64,000 bases of DNA, taken from positions 1 through 64,000 of the forward strand of contig ML769453.1 of assembly GCA_009733575.1 (NCBI GenBank). Direction: 5' to 3'. Under the pieces are notes generated by a model. That model did no database searches. It was not told the DNA's origin and worked only from the letters and a program-made list of their open reading frames with translations. A program made the position numbers and the translations under genes. This document shows, one piece after another, positions 24,695 through 34,656 of this stretch (within the stretch, counting starts at the first letter, position 1; every line of letters begins with the position of its first letter). This stretch comes from Gymnopus androsaceus JB14. Its lineage: Eukaryota; Basidiomycota; Agaricomycetes; Agaricales; Omphalotaceae.

Positions 24695-25054
24695 ATGAAG
24701 TCGCATGCTCGTTTTGTAACGGTCGGCTCGACGCGTTTCGATGCTCTCATTCAATCCGTCCTTTCTTCGTCCATATTATCCAGTCTCTCAGAAAAAGGCT
24801 GCTCCCATATTGTCATTCAACGCGGAAATTCTGAATTTCCGTATGTTCCTATATGTTTATTTCCTGCTCAAGGAGAGCAATCGTTCCAACTGGACAAGGA
24901 TGGAGTATCCGAGTCGATAGAGCGTTAAGTTTAAGCCATCGCTTCAGGTGGATTACGAAAAGACAGATTTAGTAATTAGCCATACTGGTACGAGTGACGA
25001 GTCTATGTGCGAAATCAGATTGAACATTGAAGGAAGTGATGATCAAGGTTCTGG
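24695..25054 (+). pseudogene. Truncated ALG13 fragment 2
   Basis: Encodes [18 protein letters not shown], then drifts into an early stop (ESIER). It matches the first exon of ALG13 and ends at the same GGTTCTGG junction as fragment 1. No C-terminal half is present. Confidence 0.8.
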
Positions 25055-25166
25055 CCGACGCTGGAACACTGCCAGAACACACTGAAAGCAACGCCATCAA
25101 TGAAACCTCTTGATATAGCGGTAAATTGTGATGTCTCGCAGCTAGCTTCCCTTCCCTCCTTCCTCC

Positions 25167-26183
25167 ATGTTGTCCCTGCATAAATTATGGCTTGGGTAGG
25201 TAGCTTGGGTTCTATGTCGGAAACACATTCACTGATTCAACAACAGTCTTCTTGTAGCAATTCTATATGCGCCATTGAGATCTACAAGCGTCAAGTTTCT
25301 TGATATTACCGCGATAAATTCTACCGATGCGACAGTAACATGGGAACACGAGCACATGCAACCCTATGATTGGAAAGTGCAGGCTACTTTTGAGGGCCAT
25401 AACCCTTCCGACTTAATGACAGTGCCTAATTCAACACTACCATTTGGATCCACTTTTTTTTTGCCGCTGCCTTCTCAGCCACCACTGTGTGTTACGCATC
25501 TATATTGAAGAGATTCTGTCTAGAGCTCACTGCGCCAATGGTATAGAAATGTTATTCTTGAGGCATTTGGAACCGGGCACGTCGCTGCACAATTTAAGTG
25601 AGCCAGGATTACTCTATGAATTGAAAATTTACAGATTTTTGAGTGCCCTTTCAGCGCCACGGGACCCATTCAAGGTTCGATCCAGAAATTCATAGTTAAC
25701 CCACCAGCTAGTTCAACTATCATTCTCGGAGGACCATCGACATCGATATCGACCAGGCAAGTTCAAAAGTACCAAGTTGGATTAGATCACTTGCTAAGGT
25801 TCATTAAACTTCACAGAGATATTCCTCCAACGGGCCCGACTTCGAGTTCCCTTCCAACTCAGTCCCATGTCGCGGGTTCGTCCAAGTCACACACAGATGT
25901 GATCATTGGCGCCGTCGTCGGGTCCGTCGCGCTCCTGTTCATTGTAGGCATACTACTTTTCCTGTGCCTACGGAATCGGCGTCGTCGACTTGATAGGACC
26001 GATCCCCCAGAGTTCACAAGAGATAAAATGGTCCGGGAACCACACACCGGTTTCCCTCCAACGCATCAATCGACGACGCGTGATAGTTTGTCTACTCTCA
26101 GCTTGTCTGCTCGTAGTTCACTCTACTCTGATGACAGTGGCCGGCCGCTGCGATCAGAACCGGTTGACGCATGGGCAATATGA
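25167..26183 (+). CDS. Single-pass membrane protein, array copy 3
   Basis: Signal peptide MLSLHKLWLGLLVAILYAPL after removing the intron with acceptor AACAACAG. The ectodomain reads SVKFLDITAINSTDATVTWE and PYDWKVQATFEGHNP; later exons give a linker, the membrane helix (DVIIGAVVGSVALLFIVGIL) and the shared tail with a small insertion (SLSTLSLSARSSLYS), ending EPVDAWAI at 26183. An almost identical reverse-complement copy lies at 28363-29379. Ectodomain exon borders (25490-25790) are approximate. Confidence 0.72.
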
Positions 26184-26451
26184 GGAAGTAACTCTTGTTA
26201 TAGTTAGGTTGGTTGGAGGCTTACGCTCATACTAAATTATTCTTTCCTTCCGAGTCACTCCTTTAGATACCTATTATTGTATATAGAATCGATGTACGTA
26301 TAGCATGTAAAATATTACTATGGTCTTGGCCTGAGGCTCTGCTACGTTTGATCTTTGACTGAGGCTTTAGCACCCCAAACTTAACTGATCCTCGATGCAA
26401 TATTTTGCAGCAACAATGAATTAAATAATGTAGAAACCCACTCGGCTAATT

Positions 26452-26722
26452 CTACTTTTTGTTTGGTTGTCCCAGCTCGCTTGCACGGTCGGTAGCGATT
26501 TGAATACATCGAGCTATGGTAGATCTGACCTTTCCATCGTCCAATGAAAGTAGGCCTGCAATCGTACACCCTCCTGGAGCTGAAGAAAAAAAAGATGTGA
26601 ATCGAAGCAAAATAAAACAACAAAGAAAAGCTCACTCGTTACTGCATCTCTAATTTGTGCAGGATGCTGTCCAGCTTGCAGAACCATACGAGCAGCACCT
26701 TGTAATGCTGATACAGAATAAG
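26452..26722 (-). pseudogene. P5CR 3' fragment (copy C)
   Basis: The last exons of P5CR (GAARMVLQAGQHPAQIRDAV, then IAGLL and the C-terminus), cut off at about 26722 in an intron. It is nearly identical to the matching part of copy D (29764-30037). It is probably the same sequence represented twice, as an overlapping contig end. Confidence 0.75.
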
Positions 26723-27005
26723 TTGGAGGCATTATGACGGGTATACGCGTCGCGATAGCTAGCTGCGAGACATTACAATTTACCGTCTTACTTTTGTATA
26801 AATCTCAACCGAGGTTTCTTTGATAATTTTGACGCTGTCTGTTACGGGACGGTCCATTTGGTGCCTCCTTTATCGGTCTATCTATTGCATTTTAAACATT
26901 GGAGAACCAAGAGACTCAGCTACGTTGAGGATATCCACGGGTAGTTGGCGTTGCTTTCAGTAGTGTTTCAGTAGTGTTCCAGTAGGTTCAGTGTCGGCCA
27001 GACCT

Positions 27006-27347
27006 TGATCATCACTTCCTTCAATGTTCAATCTGATTTCGCACAGTTTAGACTCGTACCAGTATGGCTAATTACTAAATCTGCCTTTTCAATAATCCAC
27101 CTGAAGCGATGGCTTGAACTTCCATCACTCTATCGATCCCTATTTTCTCCAGTTGGAACGATTGCTCTCCTTGAGCCAGCCAAAATGAACGTATAGGAAC
27201 ATATGGAAATTCAGAATTTCCGCATTGAATGACAATATTGGAGTAGCCTTTTTCTGAGAGACTGGATGATACGGATGAATAAAAGACGGATTGAATGAGA
27301 GCATCGAAACGCGCCGGCTTAGCGGCGACGGTTACAAAAGCGAGCAT
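27006..27347 (-). pseudogene. Truncated ALG13 fragment 3 (in inverted block)
   Basis: Starts MLAFVTVAAKPARFDALIQS, with an altered GSTR region, and follows the first exon of ALG13 to GFLLKRQI-like missense and the usual GGTTCTGG-type end. Near copy of 30992-31338 on the other strand. Confidence 0.7.
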
Positions 27348-27382
27348 GCCGACTTTGTTTTTTCCTTCCATCTTTGGCTGCA

Positions 27383-28298
27383 ATGGGTTATACACTTAGT
27401 GTCCTAGGTTCTTTGATTCTATCTTAATAAACTCCATGTAACTTTGTTTATTTAATCAACTAGGATGCGGTACTATGGGTATTGCTGTACTTTCGGGAGT
27501 CGTCGACAGTCTGGACATTCCATCTCGTCTTTCAAACGGCAATCGCGAGAAATGGGAATCACATACGCCTGGAACACTAACCCCACTGGATCTCCGGATG
27601 ATAAGACCGTTCCTCTCGTTTTATCGCTTGTGTAAAGCGCGAGGAGAGCGCGGTCAAGCTCAAAGGTATATTCGCCTCGATGGGTGTTATGGGACAGAAT
27701 ATCGAAGTTGTTGTGTCCCACAACGTACAGGCCGTACAAGAATCAGACGTCGTCCTTTTGTGGTACGTCTATCTGGGTATCATCCTAATATATTGTCCTT
27801 ACCAGCTGCAAGCCTCAAATAGCACTTCCACCCTGTCAGAACCCAGAATGAAGGAAGCCTTGAACCAAAAGTGCTCATCAGTACGCTGCTGGTGTCACCA
27901 TCTCTCAGCTGTCTAGCTGGGTCCTTCCATCGACAAAGATGATTCGAGCGATGCCTAAATACACCTTGCAAGGTATTCCAATCTTTCCCTCTTATTTCCG
28001 CCATCCTGAGTATGCTTAGATTCGCGAAGGCATGACCGTCGTTCCAACGATCCCCAGCTCTCCCACTGAGGAAATCGATAGTGCCATCATCCTAAAAATC
28101 TTTTCTTCTATCGGTCGTTGTCGAATTTTGGACGAGAAGCATTTCGACGCGTGTACGGCACTTTCTGGCTCTGGTCCCGCGTTTGCATGTATCTTCTTGG
28201 AAGCTATGGCCGATGGTGTGATGATGGGTCTTCTTCGTGCGGAGGCCTTGGAACTAGCTTCGCAGAGTACGTTTTCGCTTTCTCATCTGGCCGCTTTA
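27383..28298 (+). pseudogene. P5CR 5' part in inverted block, cut by gap
   Basis: Keeps a start (MGYTLSVLG, intron, then GCGTMGIAVLSGVVDSL) but loses one base in TLTPTGSPDD (reading TLTPLDLRM) and others further on, and ends at the run of Ns. It differs from copy D mainly by single-base indels, as expected if both represent the same locus at different sequence quality. Confidence 0.75.
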
Positions 28299-28323
28299 NN
28301 NNNNNNNNNNNNNNNNNNNNNNN
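28299..28323. other. Assembly gap (25 N)
   Basis: Twenty-five undetermined bases join a P5CR exon (+) directly to the tail end of a membrane protein gene (-). In every other unit these two parts are separated by the 3' half of P5CR, so at least several hundred bases are missing or the join is wrong. Confidence 0.98.
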
Positions 28324-28362
28324 AGCTCCCAAACCAACCTAACTATAACAAGAGTTACTTCC

Positions 28363-29379
28363 TCATATTGCCCATGCGTCAACCGGTTCTGATCGCAGCG
28401 GCGGCCACTGTCATCAGAGTAGAGTGAACTACGAGCAGACAAGCTGAGAGTAGACAAACTATCACGCGTCGTCGATTGATGCGTTGGAGGGAAACCGGTG
28501 TGTTGGTTCCCGGACCATTTTATCTCTTGTGAACTCTGGGGATCGGTCCTATCAAGTCGACGACGCCGATTCCGTAGGCACAGGAAAAGTAGTATGCCTA
28601 CAATGAACAGGAGCGCGACGGACCCGACGACGGCGCCAATGATCACATCTGTGTGTGACTTGGACGAACCGCGACATGGGACTGAGTTGGAAGGGAACTC
28701 GAAGTCGGGCCCGTTGGAGGAATATTCTCTGTGAAGTTTAATGAACCTTAGCAAGTGATCTAATCCAACTTGGTACTTTTGAACTTGCCTGGTCGATATC
28801 GATGTCGATGGTCCTCCGAGAATGATAGTTGAACTAGCTGGTGGGTTAACTATGAATTTCTGGATCGAACCTTGAATGGGTCCCGTGGCGCTGAAAGGGC
28901 ACTCAAAAAATCTGTAAATTTTCAATTCATAGAGTAATCCTGGCTCACTTAAATTGTGCAGCGACGTGCCCGGTTCCAAATGCCTCAAGAATAACATTTC
29001 TATACCATTGGCGCAGTGAGCTCTAGACAGAATCTCTTCAATATAGATGCGTAACACACAGTGGTGGCTGAGAAGGCAGCGGCAAAAAAAAAGTGGATCC
29101 AAATGGTAGTGTTGAATTAGGCACTTGTCATTAAGTCGGAAGGGTTATGGCCCTCAAAAGTAGCCTGCACTTTCCAATCATAGGGTTGCATGTGCTCGTG
29201 TTCCCATGTTACTGTCGCATCGGTAGAATTTATCGCGGTAATATCAAGAAACTTGACGCTTGTGATCTCAATGGCGCATATAGAATTGCTACAAGAAGAC
29301 TGTTGTTGAATCAGTGAATGTGTTTCCGACATAGAACCCAAGCTACCTACCCAAGCCATAATTTATGCAGGGACAACAT
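28363..29379 (-). pseudogene. Single-pass membrane protein, inverted near-copy of copy 3
   Basis: Reverse-complement counterpart of 25167-26183, including its ectodomain (SVKFLDITAINSTDATVTWE) and the copy-3-specific tail insertion. Small indels break it: the 5' exon is changed, ATTCGGAACC-type runs differ, and a base is lost in the tail (GRRCDQNR in place of GRPLRSEP), so the normal C-terminus is missing. Probably not an extra gene. Confidence 0.7.
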
Positions 29380-29763
29380 GGAGGAAGGAGGGAAGGGAAG
29401 CTAGCTGCGAGAACATCACAATTTACCGCTATATCAAGAGGTTCATTGATGGCGTTGCTTTCAGTTGTGTCTGGCAGTGTTTCCAGCGTCGGCCAGAACC
29501 TTGATCATCACTTCTTTGGGTTGGGTTGGAGGCTTACGCTCATACTAAATTATTCTTTCCCTTCCGAGTCACTCCTTTAGATACCTATTATTGTATATAG
29601 AATCGATGTACGTATAGCATGTAAATATTACTATGGTCTTGGCCTGAGGCTCTGCTACGTTGATCTCTTGACTGAGCTTTAGCACCCCAAACTTAATGAT
29701 CCTCGATGCAATATTTTGCAGCAACAATGAATTAAATAATGTAGAAACCCACTCGGACTAATT

Positions 29764-30957
29764 CTACTTTTTGTTTGGTTGTCCCAGCTCGCTTGCACGG
29801 TCGGTAGCGATTTGAATACATCGAGCTATGGTAGATCTGACCTTTCCATCGTCCAATGCAAGTAGGCCTGCAATCGTACACCCTCCTGGAGCTGAAAAAA
29901 AAACAAAGATGTGAATCGAAGCAAAATAAAACAACAAAGAAAAGCTCACTCGTTACTGCATCTCTAATTTGTGCAGGATGCTGTCCAGCTTGCAGAACCA
30001 TACGAGCAGCACCTTGTAATGCTGATACAGAATAAGTAAAGCGGCCAGATGAGAAAGCGAAAACGTACTCTGCGAAGCTAGTTCCAAGGCCTCCGCACGA
30101 AGAAGACCCATCATCACACCCATCGGCCATAGCTTCCAAGAAGATACATGCAAACGCGGGACCAGAGCCAGAAAGTGCCGTACACGCGTCGAAATGCTTC
30201 TCGTCCAAAATTCGACAACGACCGATAGAAGAAAAGATTTTTAGGATGATGGCACTATCGATTTCCTCAGTGGGAGAGCTGGGGATCGTTGGAAACGACG
30301 GTCATGCCTTCGCGAATCTAAGCATACTCAGGATGGCGAAATAAGAGGGAAAGATTGGAATACCTTGCAAGGTGTATTAGGCATCGCTCGAATCATCTTT
30401 ATCGATGGAAGGACCCAGCTAGACAGCTGAGAGATGGTGACACCAGCAGGCGTACTGATGAGCAGCTTTTGGTTCAAGGCTTCCTTCATTCTGGGTTCTG
30501 ACAGGGTGGAATGTGCTATTTGAGGCTTGCAGCTGTAAGGACAATATATTATGGATGATACCCAGATAGACGTACCACAAAAGGACGACGTCTGATTCTT
30601 GTACGGCCTGTACGTTGTGGGACACAACAACTTCGATATTCTGTCCCATAACACCCATCGAGGCGAATATACCTTTGAGCTTGACCGCGCTCTCCTCGCG
30701 CTTTACACAAGCGATAAAACGAGAGGGAACGGTCTTATCATCCGGAGATCCAGTGGGAGTTAGTGTTCCAGGCGTATGTGATTCCCATTTCTCGCGATTG
30801 CCGTTTGAAAGACGAGATGGAATGTCCAGACTGTCGACGACTCCCGAAAGTACAGCAATACCCATAGTACCGCATCCTAGTTGATTAAATAAACAAAGTT
30901 ACATGGAGTTTATTAAGATAGAATCAAAGAACCTAGGACACTAAGTGTATAACCCAT
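29764..30957 (-). pseudogene. P5CR copy D, frame-shifted
   Basis: A full-length copy with start MGYTLSVLG, all introns and the stop at 29764. It has one extra base in TVVSTIPSS (frame then stops at PQLSH) and two bases missing in MADGGVMMG. Without these it would encode the same protein as copy E. Either a recent pseudogene or a functional gene with sequencing errors; the second is quite possible given the noise nearby. Confidence 0.7.
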
Positions 30958-30991
30958 TGCAGCCAAAGATGGAAGGAAAAAACAAAGTCGC

Positions 30992-31338
30992 ATGCTCGCT
31001 TTTGTAACCGTCGGCCCGGGCTAAGCCGGCGCGTTTCGATGCTCTCATTCAATCCGTCTTTTATTCATCCGTATCATCCAGTCTCTCAGAAAAAGGCTAC
31101 TCCAATATTGTCATTCAATGCGGAAATTCTGAATTTCCATATGTTCCTATACGTTCATTTTGGCTGGCTCAAGGAGAGCAATCGTTCCAACTGGAGAAAA
31201 ATAGGTATCGATAGAGTGATGGAAGTTCAAGCCATCGCTTCAGGTGGATTATGAAAAGGCAGATTTAGTAATTAGCCATACTGGTACGAGTCTAAACTGT
31301 GCGAAATCAGATTGAACATTGAAGGAAGTGATGATCAA
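30992..31338 (+). pseudogene. Truncated ALG13 fragment 4
   Basis: Begins ATGCTCGCTTTTGTAACCGT. The insertion CCGGGCTAAGCCGG replaces the codons after VTVG and brings a stop. It ends at the standard GGTTCTGG junction, then continues into the leader of the next unit. Confidence 0.8.
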
Positions 31339-31480
31339 GGTTCTGGCCGACACTGGAACCTACTGGAACACTACTGAAACACTACTGAAAGCAACGCCAA
31401 CTTTGATATATCAATGAAACCTCTTGATATAGCGGTAAATTGTAATGTCTCGCAGCTAGCTTCCCTTCCCTCCTTCCTCC

Positions 31481-32450
31481 ATGTCGTCCCTGCATAAATT
31501 ATGGCTCGGGTAGGTAGCTTGGGTTCTATGTCGGAAACACATTCACTGATTTAACCACAGTCTTCTTGTAGCAACTCTATATGCACCATTGAGATCTGCA
31601 GGCCTCATTTTTCAAAATGTCACGGCTACCCCAAATTCTACCGATCTATTGAACATGACAGTAATATGGATACACGACGACAACCCGACCTTTAGTTGGC
31701 AAGCGCTGCCTACCTTTGATCCCCAGCCTTCAGTACCTCCAGCAATTCGCGTGACTAATTCAACACAACCATCCGGATCCTTTTTTCTGCAGCTGCCTTC
31801 TCCGCCACCAATGTGCGTTACACATCTACGTTGAAGAGATTCTGCCTAGAGCTCACTTGTTAATGGTATAGAAATCTTACTCTGAAGGCATCGATCATCG
31901 GTGGACGACTTGATGGGTGAGCGAGAATTACTTTATGAAATAGAAATTTACAGAATTTTGAGTGCCCTTTCAGCACTCTAAATGCAACCACGAGTTTTAC
32001 AATTCCAGCCCTTGATTTAACTTCCGGAGATGGAGCTTCTTCTCATGGTCCAACTGTTAGTACTAGTGTTACACCCGGGCGATCTACGACCAGGTAAGTT
32101 CAAATGTACAAATAGGTTACTTGCTAATATTCATTGAACCTCACAGTCCTACTGCTTCATCCCCGGGTTCGTCCAAGTCACATACAGATGTGATTGTTGG
32201 CGCCGTCGTCGGGTCTGTCGCGTTCCTACTCATAGCAGGCATAGCACTTTTCCTGTGCCTACGGAATCGGCGTCGTCGACTTGAGAGGACCGATCCCCCA
32301 GAGTTCACAAGAGATAAAATGGTCCGGGAACCATATACCGGTTTCACTCTACCGTACCAATCTACGACGCGCGATAGTTTGTCTACTCGTAGTTCACTCT
32401 ATTCTGATGACAGTGGCTGGCCGCTGAAATCAGAATCGGTGGACGCATGA
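31481..32450 (+). CDS. Single-pass membrane protein, array copy 4
   Basis: Signal peptide MSSLHKLWLGLLVATLYAPL (intron, acceptor AACCACAG). The ectodomain reads LIFQNVTATPNSTDLLNMTV, then WIHDDNPTFSWQALPTF, closest to copy 1. It has a shorter linker (HSPTASSPGSSKS), membrane helix DVIVGAVVGSVAFLLIAGIA and the shared tail. The protein ends SESVDA because the codon for W is replaced by a stop (TGA), three residues short of the other copies. It sits next to the only intact P5CR, so it may be the parental copy. Confidence 0.72.
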
Positions 32451-32716
32451 GCAATATGAGGAAGCAACTCGTGTTATAATTGGGTTGGGTTGGAGGCTTA
32501 CGCTCATACTAAATTATTCTTTCCCTTCCGAGTCACTCCTTTAGATACCTATTATTGTATATAGAATCGATGTACACATAGCATGTAAAATATTTCTATG
32601 GCCTTAACCAGGCTTGATTTTCGACATAAAGAGGCTGGCCCCCAAACTTAATGGATTCTCGACGCAGTCTTTTGCAGCAACAATGAATTAATTATAGAAA
32701 CCCACTCGGGCTAATT

Positions 32717-33927
32717 CTACTTTTTGTTTGGTTGTCCCAGCTCGCTTGCACGATCGGTAGCGATTTGAATACAGCGGGCTATGGTAGATCTGACCTTTCC
32801 ATCTTCCAATGCAAGTAGGCCAGCAATCGTACACCCTCCTGGCGCTGAAAAAAAAAACAAAGGTGTAAATCAAAGCAACATAAAACAACAAAGAGAAGCT
32901 CACTCGTTACTGCATCTCTAATTTGCGCAGGATGCTGTCCAGCTTGCAGAACCATACGAGCAGCACCTTGTAATGCTGATACAGAATAAGTAAAATGGCC
33001 AGACGAGAAAGCGAAAACGTACTCTGCGAAGCTAGTTCCAAGGCTTCCGCGCGAGGGAGACCCATCATCACACCTCCATCGGCCATAGCTTCCAAAAAGA
33101 TACATGCAAACGCGGGACCAGAGCCAGAAAGTGCCGTACACGCGTCGAAATGCTTCTCGTCCAAAATTCGACAACGACCAATAGAAGAAAAGATTTTTAG
33201 GATGATAGCACTGTCGATTTCCTCAGTGGGAGAGCTGGGGATCGTTGAAACGACGGTCATGCCTTCGCGAATCTAAGCATAGTTAGGATCGAGAAATAAG
33301 AGGGAAGGAAAGATTGGAATACCTTGCAAGGCGTATTAGGCATCGCTCGAATCACCTTTGTCGATGGAAGGACCCAGCTAGATAGCTGAGAGATGGTGAC
33401 ACCAGCAAGTATACTGATGAGCAACTTTTGGTCCAAGGCTTCCTTCATTCCGGGTTCTGACAAGATGGCATGTGCTACTTGAGGCTTGCAGCTGTAAGGA
33501 CAATATCTTATGAACGATCTCAAGTACATATCCAGATAGACGTACCACAAAAGGACGACGTCTGATTCTTGTACGGCCTGTACGTTGTGGGACACAACAA
33601 CTTCGATATTCTGTCCCATAACACCCATCGAGGCGAATATACCTTTGAGCTTGACCGCGCTCTCCTCGCGCTTTACACAAGCGATAAAACGAGAGGGAAC
33701 GGTCTTATCATCCGGAGATCCAGTGGGAGTTAGTGTTCCAGGCGTATGTGATTCCCATTTCTCGCGATTGCCGTTTGAAAGACGAGATGGAATGTCCAGA
33801 CTGTCGACGACTCCCGAAAGTACAGCAATACCCATAGTACCGCATCCTAGTTGATTAAATAAACAAAGTTACATGGAGTTTATTAAGATAGAATCAAAGA
33901 ACCTAGGACACAAAGTGTATAACCCAT
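32717..33927 (-). CDS. Pyrroline-5-carboxylate reductase (intact copy E)
   Basis: Reduces 1-pyrroline-5-carboxylate to proline with NAD(P)H in the cytosol. The start MGYTLCVLG (33927) is joined by an intron to GCGTMGIAVLSGVVDSL, giving the Rossmann GxGxxG dinucleotide site. Later exons give VVSHNVQAVQESDVVLLW, VIRAMPNTPC, TALSGSGPAFACIFLEAM and the family signature ending TPGGCTIAGLLALEDGKVRS, then a C-terminus ASELGQPNKK. Introns lie near 33494-33547, 33277-33323, 32990-33035 and 32848-32904. No frame break was seen, unlike the other four copies. It shares a 44-base promoter interval with ALG13. Confidence 0.92.
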
Positions 33928-33971
33928 TGCAGTCAAAGATGGAAGGAAAAAACAAAGTCGCACAGTGACTC
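33928..33971. promoter_or_regulatory. Very short bidirectional promoter P5CR/ALG13
   Basis: Only 44 bases lie between the two start codons, containing an A-rich run (GGAAGGAAAAAACAAAG). Transcription starts must lie here, or inside the opposite gene. The interval was carried along in every array unit. Confidence 0.6.
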
Positions 33972-34604
33972 ATGCTCGTTTTTGTAACCGTCGGCTCGAC
34001 GCGTTTCGATGCTCTCGTCCAATCCGTCTTTTCTTCGTCCGTATTATCCAGTCTCTCAGAAAAAGGCTACTCCAATATTGTCGTTCAATGCGGAAATTCT
34101 GAATTCCCATATGTTCATTTGCTGGCCCAAGGAGAGCAATCGTTCCAACTGGAGAAGGATGGAGTAGCCATAGAGTGTTGGAAGTTCAAGCCATCGCTAC
34201 AGGTGGAATATGAAGAGGCGGATTTAGTGATTAGCCATGCTGGTACGAGTTTAAATTGTGCGAGATGAGATTGAACATTGAAGGAAGTGATGATCAAAGG
34301 TTCTGGGACTATTCTCGACGTGCTTCGCATGGACAAGCCTTTGATTGTCGTTCCCAATCCAACGCTACTCGATAATCATCAAGAGGAGCTAGCGTCAGCG
34401 CTCGAACAGCTGGGCCATCTCAAATCTTCAACGACTTTGTGAGCCCTCTCCTCCAGCTCTCTGGTTCCAACAACATCTCATTTTTTCTATAGACAATTGG
34501 CCAGAACTATTCAAGACTTTGACCCTTCATCTCTAGTCAAGTTTCCGCCATTCGATGGAAGTAAATTTCAGAATTTGTTGGACGAAGAAATGGGATTTAT
34601 ATGA
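33972..34604 (+). CDS. ALG13: UDP-GlcNAc transferase catalytic subunit ALG13
   Basis: The cytosolic catalytic half of the Alg13/Alg14 enzyme that adds the second GlcNAc to dolichol-PP-GlcNAc. Three exons: [19 protein letters not shown] to DLVISHAG, then [19 protein letters not shown] and [19 protein letters not shown], then [19 protein letters not shown] and an end at 34604. Introns are at about 34242-34298 and 34439-34492. The VTVGSTRFD start, the SHAGSGT loop and NHQEELA are GT28 C-domain hallmarks of Alg13. About 175 residues, the usual length. It is the only complete copy of a gene whose 5' end is repeated through the array. Confidence 0.93.
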
Positions 34605-34656
34605 AGAAAAAAAAACTACTTTCTTTCTGTAACCACCACTCACTATACCCAATTTA

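Larger units (their letters stand above)
26723..29516. repeat. Inverted copy of one array unit around an N gap
   Basis: Read as reverse complement, this block has the usual order: ALG13 tail, membrane protein gene, gap, P5CR, ALG13 start. Its membrane gene is a near copy of 25167-26183, and its P5CR and ALG13 parts are near copies of 30040-31340, with differences mostly being single-base indels. The flanks 26205-26722 and 29518-30037 are near-identical to each other. A stretch at about 26790-26935 matches nothing else in the array. An assembly artefact is the simplest reading. Confidence 0.75.
17480..34604. repeat. Tandem array of ~3.5-kb three-gene units
   Basis: The same order recurs: leader sequence, single-pass membrane protein gene (+), P5CR gene (-, convergent), then ALG13 start (+, divergent from P5CR). 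Approximate units are 17480-21355, 21355-25055, 25055-26722 continuing at 29516-31345, and 31345-34604. The block 26723-29516 is an extra inverted copy. In all but the last unit ALG13 is cut at the start of its second exon (junction after GGTTCTGG). The intact arrangement at 31481-34604 is therefore probably the ancestral locus from which the others were copied. Confidence 0.9.
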
